A stretch of DNA of 17,347 nucleotides from contig DCVI01000211.1 of assembly GCA_002327315.1 (NCBI GenBank), forward strand, positions 10,129 through 27,475. Direction: 5' to 3'. Position numbers and translations under genes: made by a program. Source of the stretch: Syntrophaceae bacterium UBA2192. Its GTDB lineage: Bacteria > Desulfobacterota > Syntrophia > Syntrophales > UBA2192. This document shows, piece by piece, positions 1 to 6,747 of this stretch; position 1 is the stretch's first letter, and every line of letters begins with the position of its first letter. Below the pieces are notes generated by a model. The model was not told the origin of the DNA. It did no database searches and saw nothing but the letters and a program-made list of their open reading frames with translations.

Positions 1-740
1 CCGGACCGCTGACGCTTGTGGTGAACGGATCCAACCGTCTGCCCGATATCGTCACTGCGGGGCTCGATACCGTCGCGATACGGATGCCCGACAACCCCGT
101 GACGCTGGAGCTGATCCGAGGGCTCGGCAACCCGATCGTCGGGCCGAGCGCGAACCTTTCGGGGAGACCGAGCCCCACGACGGCCCAGCACGTATACGAC
201 GATTTGAACGGGAAGATAGACCTCATCCTGGACGCGGGTCCCGCAAGAATCGGTGTCGAATCGACGGTCGTCGATGTGACGTCGCAACCGCCGCTGATTT
301 TGCGTTTCGGGGGCCTCACTCGCGAACGGATCGAGCAATGCGTCGGTCCCGTGCAGACCGGCGAGGAGGATAGCCGGCTCAGGCGATCTCCCGGAACCCG
401 TCATCGCCACTACGCCCCGCGGGCACGGCTCATCCTCGTCGATCGAGGCGATACCCAGACATTCGAACACCTGTACCGGCTTCATTCGGCGGCCGGAAAG
501 AAGGTGGGCTTCATCGTCCATTCCATTGCGGTTCCTGCAACGCTGCGAAGCGACGCGGGCCATGTGGTTCCCCCCGGCATCGACCAGTACTCCCGGCTGC
601 TTTTCCGGATGTTACGCGAGATCGACAAGCTTGAAACCGACATCATCCTCGTGGAAGGCGTCGAGGAGAAAGGGCTGGGTCGGGCGGTCATGGACCGCCT
701 TGTGCGGGCTTCTAACAAAGATAAATCCGGCGGTGACTAG
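1..740 (+). CDS. sua5: L-threonylcarbamoyladenylate synthase, Sua5/TsaC2 type (5' end missing)
   Basis: Makes threonylcarbamoyl-AMP from threonine, bicarbonate and ATP, the first step of t6A37 tRNA modification in the cytoplasm. The reading frame is open from base 3 to the stop at 738-740, so the gene begins outside the window; the GTG codons at 18 and 21 are internal. The visible part starts in the YrdC domain (GPLTLVVNGSN), then VAIRMPDNPV, VGPSANLSGRPSPTTAQHV and GVESTVVDVTSQPP, all typical of the family's nucleotide and carbonate site. A C-terminal Sua5 domain follows, with the linker signature PGTRHRHYAPRA at about residues 130-141 of the visible part. This makes it the long TsaC2/Sua5 form rather than short TsaC. 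The end RAVMDRLVRASN is also usual for the domain. It is followed by a 115-base gap and seems transcriptionally separate from the next gene. Confidence 0.93.
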   Translation, partial: GPLTLVVNGSNRLPDIVTAGLDTVAIRMPDNPVTLELIRGLGNPIVGPSANLSGRPSPTTAQHVYDDLNGKIDLILDAGPARIGVESTVVDVTSQPPLILRFGGLTRERIEQCVGPVQTGEEDSRLRRSPGTRHRHYAPRARLILVDRGDTQTFEHLYRLHSAAGKKVGFIVHSIAVPATLRSDAGHVVPPGIDQYSRLLFRMLREIDKLETDIILVEGVEEKGLGRAVMDRLVRASNKDKSGGD

Positions 741-758
741 TTCCTGTTTCCGAAAAAA

Positions 759-788
759 TTGATTTACACCACCCTGCCCCTGTGCTAT
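759..788 (+). promoter_or_regulatory. Possible sigma70-type promoter before the CsoSCA-like gene
   Basis: TTGATT at 759-764 and TGCTAT at 783-788 are separated by 18 bases in the only AT-leaning part of the gap between sua5 and the next gene. Both boxes deviate from consensus, so this is a weak candidate. The start at 856 is preceded by a good ribosome binding site, GAGGGG at about 847-852. Confidence 0.3.
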
Positions 789-855
789 TCCCGCAAAGGG
801 ATTGCTGACCGGCGGAAGACCCGGTCAATCACAACGACAGCCTGAGGGGAAATCG

Positions 856-2293
856 ATGAGAACGGCCCACGACTACTTTCACAGATACCTTTCGGACAAC
901 ATACAGGACACGGATACCCTCGAGAGGATGCAGAGCGTTATCGCCGAATTCACCGCCCGGGCGCCCAAAGTCGTTGTCATGAAATGCATCGACGGGCGGG
1001 TGCACGGCAGCAAGTCCATGGGCTACCCTCCTACGGCCATACGGTTCGGGCGGACGGACGGCAACTAAGTCCCTTGACATGAGCAATTTCTGGTACTGGA
1101 ACCGTCTCGACCGCGCCGTGGAGGACGCCGCCTTCAACACACCGGGAACGCCGGCCGTCTTCATGGCTTACATGCACCGGTCCGCACGCGGGCTGGGGTG
1201 CGCTTCGCACAAATCAAACGATGCCAATGCCATGAAAGCGATCGAGGCCCAGGTGGACGGTGTGAAAAAGACCTACCGGGATTCCGAGCTCTACGTGATG
1301 GGCGGCGACACCAATACGGACATCATGGCCGACACGCTGATATTCCCCGGTGGCACCCGGATCGATACTGAAAATGTCATCCGGTACTGCAACCTGAAAC
1401 AGCCCCGCGATGTCTTCCACGACTCTTTCCTCCTGGGCCGGATCGACGATGTCGCCACTTCGCGCAACGTGAACGACAAGACCCCCCATGAGCTGCTGGC
1501 GGGCATCAGGCCCGAGTTTTTCGGTAACTTCCAGACCTGTCTCAACATGCAGAACTACCTGCTTCGCGTGATCACCACGATGATCCGGAAGGACAAGGGC
1601 GACCTGAAGCGGATTATCCGTCCGGACATCGTCGACTATCTCTTTGTGACCCTCGACCGGGTAGCCATGCCCGATACGCTTCTGGGCCCGATCTTCTATC
1701 AGATCATCTGGAACATCACGTACTCCCTGTACAGCATCAATCTCGTCGCCCATCTGACACCGGAAGAGCTCGAGCGTCGCATCGACCACGCCGAAGAGAT
1801 CATCTGCTACGGAGGCGGCTTCGAGGCCGTGGCTCGCAACAAGGGCCTGATGGTCAAAACCGGTCGGGGTGACGATGTGGAATCCCTCAATGTCGCAAAA
1901 GCCGTTCTGGAGAAGAACCGGAAAAAGCATAAGCAGGGCCACGGGCCTTTGCTCCACATCAACATCGTCCTGAGCGGCGAGTTGATGCGCTGGGACGATT
2001 TCAACGACAACATCGGCTCGCGGATTCTCACCATGCTGAGAAATGTCGATCATGTATTCGGCAAGGACGTCGCCGTCCTCACCTCTTACTCCTACAGGGA
2101 CCAGCTGCGTTTCTACCCCGTGAAAGTTTCGAAGAACGATCCGCGCCTGTCGTTCCAGGCCGATGTGACCTCTGAAATCAACTCTTCCATGAAATTCAGC
2201 AACATGGCTCTCAAGGCGCAGGAAGCCATCTATGTGGCGAAATTCATTGAAAGCAGCGAGCGCCCTTACATCAATTATTATCACCTTTTCTAG
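856..2293 (+). pseudogene. CsoSCA-like (epsilon-class) carbonic anhydrase homologue, split by a one-base frameshift
   Basis: Frame 1 runs from ATG 856 (good Shine-Dalgarno GAGGGG) to a TAA at 1066-1068. Frame 2 continues from there to the stop at 2293. Removing one T at 1066 joins ...FGRTDGN to KSLDMSNFWYW... and gives a 478-residue protein. Using joined numbering, the first part carries C44-I-D46-G-R48, the Cys/Asp-Arg motif of beta-like carbonic anhydrases. The second part carries H107 and C115, then GCASHKSNDAN and VMGGDTNTD. These resemble, from memory, the CAAHGSND and GVDTDTD blocks of carboxysomal CsoSCA. The spacing from C44 to H107 and C115 (63 and 71) is close to the zinc-ligand spacing in that family, so bicarbonate/CO2 interconversion is plausible. 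The N-terminal domain of true CsoSCA is absent and no carboxysome shell gene is seen. The frameshift may be genuine or a sequencing error, since the downstream frame is intact for 404 codons. Confidence 0.78.
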
Positions 2294-2422
2294 GCGGCCC
2301 GACACCCGACGATGTCGCGCCTGCAAGGCGGGGTATTGACCGCCCTGACCGAAACGGCAAGACTGCACGGAGCAGCTCATGACAACTTGGTGCACGATCA
2401 ATTCTGCATAATGCGGGGTATT

Positions 2423-3418
2423 CATAAAATGCTGCGCGATCAGGGGAATGTCCGATGCCCGATCGCGAAGAGGCGGAAGAACAATGCTGAACACATTGAG
2501 GCGGTAATAGAGATCCTCCCGGAATGATCCTTCCCGGACAGCCTTCTCCAGGTCTTTGTTGGTCGCGCAGATGATACGGAAATCGACATTGATCATCTTG
2601 TCGCCGCCCAGGCGCGTAAACTGCCTCGTTTCAATCACGCGAAGCAGATCCATCTGCATCTTCTCCCCGATGTTCCCGATCTCGTCGAGAAACACCGTTC
2701 CCTTGTCGGCCATTTCCAGCCGTCCTCTTCTCTGGTACAGCGCCCCGGTAAAGGCCCCTTTCTCGTGGCCGAACAGTTCGCTCTCGAGGAGGCCTTCGGC
2801 ATAAGCCCCGCAGTTGATGGTGACGATCGGAAAATATCTCCGGTTGCTGCCGCTGTGAATGGCCCGGGCAACGAGTTCCTTCCCCGTGCCGCTCTCGCCC
2901 CGGATCATCACCGTCGAATCGGTTTCGGCCACGGCGGACACCCGCTGCATGACCTGTTTCAAGGCCTGGCTCTCCCCGATGAGTTTATCGGGAGAAGAGA
3001 TTTCCTCTATCTGTCGACGCAGCCGCAGGTTCTCCGAGAGCAGCCTTCGGTGATCGATGGCGTTTCGGATGAGATGGCTCATGTCATCGGGGTCTATCGG
3101 CTTGACGATGTAGTCGAAGGCCCCTTCCTTCAATGCCTGAATGCTTGTCTCGACGGACGCAAAGGCGGTGATCATGATGGTCACCACGTCTTTGTCGATC
3201 TGCTTGACCCGCCTCTGGAGCTCCAGTCCGTCCATACCCGGCATCTTGATGTCCAGGAAGATGATGTCCCAGGACTGCTCCTGAAGTTTTTTCAGCGCGG
3301 CGACGGCATCTTCGGCCGTATCGACCCGATAGCCGTCGAGCTGGAACCATTTGCGAAGGGATTCCCGTACCGAGACTTCATCGTCCACAATGAGTATCGC
3401 CGTATCTTCCGGTTTCAT
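2423..3418 (-). pseudogene. NtrC-family sigma54 response regulator, C-terminally truncated
   Basis: Starts at ATG 3418 behind an AAAGGAG site. Residues 1-120 form a receiver domain (acidic pair D12/D13, phospho-acceptor D56 in FLDIKMPG, conserved Lys in YIVKPID). The sigma54 AAA+ domain follows with Walker A GESGTGKE, the GAFTGA loop that contacts sigma54, Walker B GTVFLDEI and RLNVFSIVLPPLRDR. Homology ends at about residue 332 (IPLIAQHFM, base 2423). The rest of the AAA+ lid and the Fis-type helix-turn-helix, about 120 residues, are missing. The frame then runs on without a stop to 1214, antisense to the carbonic anhydrase homologue, and that tail looks like no known protein. The other two minus-strand frames between 2294 and 2422 do not restore the homology. 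It therefore looks like a rearranged gene remnant that cannot bind its own promoter sites. A kinase remnant lies 12 bases upstream. Confidence 0.8.
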
Positions 3419-3430
3419 CCCGTATCTCCT

Positions 3431-3623
3431 TTACAGCGTCAGGGCAGGGGTGGGGGTCTGCTTCCGCGGCAGCGAGATCGTGAACAGGGCCCCCGGCCCC
3501 GGCTGTGAATCCACCGCTTCCGTGATGATTGTTGATAATGCCATACACGACGGACAGTCCAAGCCCGAGACTCTTGTTCGATTCCCGGGTGGAAAAAAAC
3601 GGTTTATAGATATTTGATATTTT
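3431..3623 (-). pseudogene. Histidine kinase remnant (end of the HATPase domain), frameshifted
   Basis: Only the last part of a HATPase_c domain is recognisable. One minus-strand frame gives KISNIYKPFFSTRE, then GLGLSVVYGIINNHHGS (the G2 box of NtrB-like kinases). Near 3514-3515 the reading moves to another frame, which gives VDSQPGPGALFTISLPRK and a stop at 3431-3433. Removing one base from the GG on the minus strand (the forward CC at 3514-3515) restores one continuous reading. Nothing upstream of about 3623 looks like a dimerisation, phosphoacceptor or sensor domain, and the N and G1 boxes are absent. With the truncated regulator 12 bases downstream this was evidently a kinase-regulator operon, and both members are broken. 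Confidence 0.72.
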
Positions 3624-3802
3624 CCTTCGGGCACTGGGAGCATGGGAAGAGAGGTCCGGCGTGTCAACAGTTTTTTCCTGAAAACCCTTTGTCGCAAAAT
3701 GAGTTTTGTGAGATAAGGTGACTGGCATATGGCGAAAGGCAAAGTACTAAAGAAACGTTGGGTAATGGTGCAGCCTTTAGCCCTAAGCCATTTTTATACG
3801 CT

Positions 3803-4774
3803 ATGATCCCGATCCGCGACCAGATCCAGTCAAAAAGCTATCCCGTTGTCACCCGGGGCATCATCGGCGTGAACATCCTCGTGTTCATCCTGCAACTGAT
3901 GCAGGGAGAGAATATCGAGCGCTTTATCTACATGTACGGCCTCGTCCCGGCGCGCTACTCCGTGCCGGAAGTGGCGGCGCACTTTTCCTCCGGGGAGCAG
4001 GTCTTCGCCCTGTTTTCCTTCATGTTCCTTCACGGCGGGTTCCTGCATATCCTCGGAAACATGTGGTTCCTCCACATCTTCGGCGATAACGTGGAAGACC
4101 GCATGGGCCCGACCCGTTTCCTTCTGTTCTACCTCCTGTGCGGCTGGATTTCCGGGTTTGCCCACCTCTGGGCCAACTGGACATCGACTGTCCCGACAAT
4201 CGGCGCAAGCGGCGCCATCGCGGGGGTCATGGGAGCCTATCTCATCCTCTTCCCGAAGTCACGGATCATCACGCTGATCCCCATCCTCTTCATCCCCTAT
4301 TTCATCGAGATCCCCGCAGTCGTCTTTCTGGGAATCTGGTTTTTGTTTCAGTTCTTTTACGCATCCCTGTCGGGGCCCGAGAGCGGGGGCGGGATCGCCT
4401 GGTGGGCCCACATCGGGGGGTTTGTGTTCGGGATGATCGCCGTCAAGCTGTTCTCTCGCCTGCCGGAGAGCCGCATCGACGAAAAGCTCAGCGAGACCTT
4501 TGCGCGCCACTCCTCGCCGAGACTTCAACGCATCGCGACGGCAGCGGACACCGAGGACCTGGATCTCCAGGGATCCGTCGTGATCACCGCGAAGGAGGCC
4601 CGAAACGGCACCCGGAAGATGATCAGCGTCCCCGGCGATGCGTCCCGGCGGACCTTCATGGTCACGATTCCCCCTGAAACGGAAAGCGGTACGAGGATCC
4701 GGCTGGCGGGACTCGGCAGAAAGCAAGGCGATCGGTCCGGCGACATCTACCTGAAAATCTCGGTGGATGGCTGA
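3803..4774 (+). CDS. Rhomboid intramembrane serine protease with C-terminal DnaJ-type (Hsp40 CTD) domain
   Basis: The start is placed at ATG 3803 because MIPIRDQIQSKSYPVVT is the usual rhomboid beginning; an in-frame ATG at 3758 would add 15 residues unlike the family. About six membrane segments fill residues 15-225. They include the HGGFLHILGNMWFLHIFGDN block, the catalytic serine in GASGAIAGVMGAY, and the partner histidine in AWWAHIGGFVFG. It should cleave membrane-protein substrates within the inner membrane. After a short polar linker, residues of about 250-323 (LDLQGSVVITAKEARNGTRK, then FMVTIPPETESGTRIRLAGLG and GDIYLKISV) match a DnaJ/CbpA C-terminal substrate-binding domain. There is no J domain, so it would hold a client rather than recruit DnaK. 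The end faces the cytoplasm if topology is normal. Stop 4772-4774 is 3 bases before the next gene, so the two are probably co-transcribed. Confidence 0.9.
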   Translation: MIPIRDQIQSKSYPVVTRGIIGVNILVFILQLMQGENIERFIYMYGLVPARYSVPEVAAHFSSGEQVFALFSFMFLHGGFLHILGNMWFLHIFGDNVEDRMGPTRFLLFYLLCGWISGFAHLWANWTSTVPTIGASGAIAGVMGAYLILFPKSRIITLIPILFIPYFIEIPAVVFLGIWFLFQFFYASLSGPESGGGIAWWAHIGGFVFGMIAVKLFSRLPESRIDEKLSETFARHSSPRLQRIATAADTEDLDLQGSVVITAKEARNGTRKMISVPGDASRRTFMVTIPPETESGTRIRLAGLGRKQGDRSGDIYLKISVDG

Positions 4775-4777
4775 GCG

Positions 4778-5083
4778 ATGGAAGGGGAAAACTGGCAGGT
4801 CATCAGCACCACCTCAGGGCTCATCAAAGCCCGAATCATCGAGGGAAGACTCGAGGCGGAGGGGATTCCGGTACGGCTGCAGTATGAGCCGATCGGGGAA
4901 ATCTATGCCATCACCGTCGACGGGCTGGGCGAGGTGCAGATCCTCGTGCCGGAACAGTGGGTGGGGCAAGCCCTGCGAGTCCTGGCAAAAGAGTACAGCG
5001 AAGAGGATCTGGACTGGGAAGAAGAGCCTCAAGCCACAAGCCACAAGCCGCAAGGCTTTAAAAAGGACGACTCAACTCAATGA
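4778..5083 (+). CDS. DUF2007-like small protein
   Basis: 101 residues. The first 80 or so (VISTTSGLIKARIIEGRLEA, EGIPVRLQY, GEVQILVPEQWVGQALRVLA) have the pattern of DUF2007, a small alpha/beta domain often described as a putative signal-transducing domain. Its biochemical role is not established. It follows the rhomboid gene by 3 bases and overlaps the next gene's ATG by four (ATGA), so all three look like one operon. The last 20 or so residues are acidic, then QATSHKPQGFKKDD. This tail is encoded by a heptanucleotide repeat at 5026-5057, so the original C-terminus has probably been replaced or extended by repeat insertion. Confidence 0.75.
   Translation: MEGENWQVISTTSGLIKARIIEGRLEAEGIPVRLQYEPIGEIYAITVDGLGEVQILVPEQWVGQALRVLAKEYSEEDLDWEEEPQATSHKPQGFKKDDSTQ
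5026..5057 (+). repeat. Heptanucleotide repeat, copy 1 (inside the 3' end of the DUF2007 gene)
   Basis: Tandem units of seven bases with core CAAGCC (TCAAGCC, ACAAGCC, ACAAGCC, GCAAGGC). Variation is confined mainly to the first base. The ends AGCCT and AGGCT are inverted. The same unit recurs at 5311-5342 and, inverted, at 5472-5504. Confidence 0.8.
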
Positions 5084-5265
5084 AGGCTGCAATCAACCTG
5101 GATCTGAAGGCCGGCACGGCTGAAGAGGCGCAGAGGGTCGTTGAGGATACCTGCAGAAGGCTTCAAGGTGCAGGCCTGATCAACGATTATCACTTCGAGA
5201 TCGAAACGCCGGAAGGCCCCGTCACGGAGAAATGCGTTCTCTCGGCGGGGAAGGTCGTCGCCTGA
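5080..5265 (+). CDS. Small protein of unknown function, translationally coupled to the DUF2007 gene
   Basis: 61 residues, beginning MKAAINLDLKAGTAEEAQRV and ending CVLSAGKVVA. The ATG overlaps the upstream stop as ATGA, and an AAGGA lies 12 bases before it, a rather long spacing. There is no signal peptide or membrane segment. The predicted layout is one beta strand, one amphipathic helix (about residues 13-29) and two strands, as in a small ferredoxin-like fold. I do not recognise a family. The coupling and operon position after the rhomboid and DUF2007 genes support it being real. The upstream repeat insertion may have created the overlap. Confidence 0.55.
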   Translation: MKAAINLDLKAGTAEEAQRVVEDTCRRLQGAGLINDYHFEIETPEGPVTEKCVLSAGKVVA

Positions 5266-5310
5266 AAGGCATGACGCTGCCCCCGGGGATGGGGTACAGA
5301 ATACAAAAAC

Positions 5311-5342
5311 AGCCTCAAGCCGCAAGCAGCAAGCCTCAAGGC
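5311..5342 (+). repeat. Heptanucleotide repeat, copy 2 (intergenic)
   Basis: Period-7 units TCAAGCC, GCAAGCA, GCAAGCC, TCAAGGC in the same orientation as copy 1. It lies between the end of the small protein gene and the convergent amrS-like gene. With the inverted copy at 5472-5504 it can pair across about 130 bases that hold no recognisable gene. Confidence 0.8.
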
Positions 5343-5471
5343 GAAGAATGAGAAACGACGCGGAGGATGTCTTGCAGATTGCCATCCGGCTCACCGGAGA
5401 AGGCAGCGCCCGATATCGTGGAGATGGTAAGGCGGGCAGCGCGAAAATAGGGGATCATGAAAATTCGTGTT

Positions 5472-5504
5472 GCCTTGCGGCTCGTGGCTTGAGGCTTGCG
5501 GCTC
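5472..5504 (-). repeat. Heptanucleotide repeat, copy 3, inverted, abutting the amrS stop codon
   Basis: Read on the minus strand the units are GCAAGCC, TCAAGCC, ACGAGCC, GCAAGGC, the same family as the two upstream copies. The repeat begins inside the stop codon (5503-5505) of the minus-strand radical SAM gene, as copy 1 begins at the end of the DUF2007 gene. Confidence 0.8.
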
Positions 5505-6513
5505 AGAAGATGCCTGCCAGCTCCGTGCCGCAGTGATTGCATTTCGACCCGGCCAGATTGTACTGCCGGATGGCATATCCCTGCCGGCCGATGAGCAGAT
5601 TTTTACATTGGGAACAATAGGTGTTGTCGCTTTCGCCTCCCGGGACATTTCCGCTGTAGACATGCTTGAGGCCGGCCTGGCGGCCGATCTCCAGGGCCCG
5701 ATCAATGGTCTTCACCGGCGTCGGGGGCAGGCCCTGCGTCTTGTATCGCGGGAAGAAGCGGCTGACGTGCCAGGGAACATCGTCGCCGAGTGAGCGGATA
5801 AATGCTGCGATCTCTCTCAGTTCGCCATCGTCGTCGTTCAGGGTCGGGATGACGAGTGTCGTTACCTCGACCCATATCCCCCGCTTTTTCATCCCCCTCA
5901 GGGTCTCCAGGACGGGTTCGAGATGCGCCCCGCAGTGCCTCCTGTAAAACTCATCGCGGAAGGACTTGAGATCCACATTTGCCGCATCCAGCCAGGGTGA
6001 GGCGGCCTCCAGGGCCTCTTCCGTCATGAAGCCGTTTGTCACGAAGATGTTCTTCAGGCCCTCTTCGCGGGCAAGCAGGGCCGTATCATGGGCAAACTCG
6101 AAGAAAATCGTGGGCTCCGTGTAGGTGTAGGAGATCGATTTCGATTTGCTGTTGATAGCCCCGTTGACGACCTCGCGAGGAGTCATCTCCCTGCCGGTGA
6201 TCCTCCCCTTCTCCCGCGGCATCTGGGAGATCTCGTGGTTCTGGCAGAAGGTACAGCGGAAGTTGCAGCCCACTGCGGCAATCGAGTAGGATTCGGAACC
6301 GGGATAGAGGTGATAGATAGGTTTCTTCTCGATGGGGTCGACGCTTGCGGCAATGACGGGCCCGTAGACCAGCGTGTAGAGCGTCCCATCCCGGTTTTCC
6401 CGCACGCAGCATACGCCCCGCTTTGCTGGGGCAATCTTGCAGCGATGACTGCAGAGGGCACAGCGGACGTCGCCCCCTTCGAGTTTCTCATACAGCATCG
6501 CTTCCTGGATCAT
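5503..6513 (-). CDS. amrS: AmmeMemoRadiSam system radical SAM enzyme (AmrS-like)
   Basis: 336 residues, full family length. The N-terminal zinc-like motif is CALCSHRCKI...GVCCVREN. The radical SAM cluster CNFRCTFCQNHEIS follows, then YTYTEPTIFFEFA, the HVSRFFPRYKT block and a C-terminal CSQCKN...CNHCG metal-binding pair. This arrangement is that of AmrS, which is usually encoded with AMMECR1 and MEMO homologues; the physiological reaction is not firmly known. Annotation pipelines sometimes name it pyruvate formate-lyase activase, which it resembles. No AMMECR1 or MEMO gene lies in this window. The start at 6513 fits the family's beginning (M..EA.LYE); a second ATG at 6498 has AGGA four bases upstream and remains possible. 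The stop codon overlaps a heptamer repeat. Confidence 0.9.
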   Translation of the reverse strand: MIQEAMLYEKLEGGDVRCALCSHRCKIAPAKRGVCCVRENRDGTLYTLVYGPVIAASVDPIEKKPIYHLYPGSESYSIAAVGCNFRCTFCQNHEISQMPREKGRITGREMTPREVVNGAINSKSKSISYTYTEPTIFFEFAHDTALLAREEGLKNIFVTNGFMTEEALEAASPWLDAANVDLKSFRDEFYRRHCGAHLEPVLETLRGMKKRGIWVEVTTLVIPTLNDDDGELREIAAFIRSLGDDVPWHVSRFFPRYKTQGLPPTPVKTIDRALEIGRQAGLKHVYSGNVPGGESDNTYCSQCKNLLIGRQGYAIRQYNLAGSKCNHCGTELAGIF

Positions 6514-6533
6514 CGTCTGTCACCGCTTCAGCT

Positions 6534-6710
6534 AAAATCCCCCACAATCCCCCAAGGCAGCTTCGCTGCAGGAATTGGTTGACTGGGTAATGGGTTGATT
6601 GGGGAAAAGCAGACAGGCTGTACCTGCGTTGCCCTTTCTCCCTTATCAACCAGTCAACGAATCACCGGTTACAGCTGCGTAGCAGCTAATTGGGTAGAGA
6701 GGGGGATTTT
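6534..6710. repeat. Imperfect palindromic element with 10-bp inverted ends (MITE-like or structured-RNA repeat)
   Basis: The ends are AAAATCCCCC (6534-6543) and its complement GGGGGATTTT (6701-6710). Inside, both halves carry a triloop hairpin (GCAGC-TTC-GCTGC on the left, AGCTGC-GTA-GCAGCT on the right). They also carry inverted GTTGACTGG and CCAGTCAAC blocks, so the whole 177 bases can fold back on itself. No coding sequence is recognisable in it. It fills the gap between the amrS-like gene and moaA, both on the minus strand. Confidence 0.6.
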
Positions 6711-6713
6711 CTT

Positions 6714-6745
6714 TCACTGGTCACTAATCACTGCGCGCTCCGCGC
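6714..6745. repeat. Short heptamer run (TCACTNN)3 followed by a GCGCG hairpin
   Basis: Three tandem heptamers TCACTGG, TCACTAA and TCACTGC at 6714-6734 are followed by GCGCG-CTC-CGCGC (6733-6745). This sits directly behind the moaA stop codon (6748-6750). There is no T run on the minus strand after the hairpin, so it is not a standard intrinsic terminator. It has the same seven-base periodicity as the CAAGCC repeats at 5026-5504. Confidence 0.6.
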
Positions 6746-6747
6746 GC

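Noticed and set aside
2312..3508. Plus-strand reading frames opposite the truncated regulator
   Set aside because: They read antisense to the receiver and AAA+ motifs and have no recognisable protein features.
3624..3802. Possible promoter or riboswitch before the rhomboid gene (TTTTTATACG near 3790-3799)
   Set aside because: A -10-like TATACG is only a few bases before the ATG, with no -35 at the right distance and no structure I could recognise. The rest of this 179-base gap shows nothing.
5343..5471. Short reading frames between heptamer copies 2 and 3 (for example one starting at 5348)
   Set aside because: They run through the repeat into the 3' end of the convergent gene, lack a ribosome site and do not resemble a known protein.
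5026..5504. CRISPR array
   Set aside because: The repeat unit is seven bases in direct tandem without spacers, and the three clusters differ in orientation.
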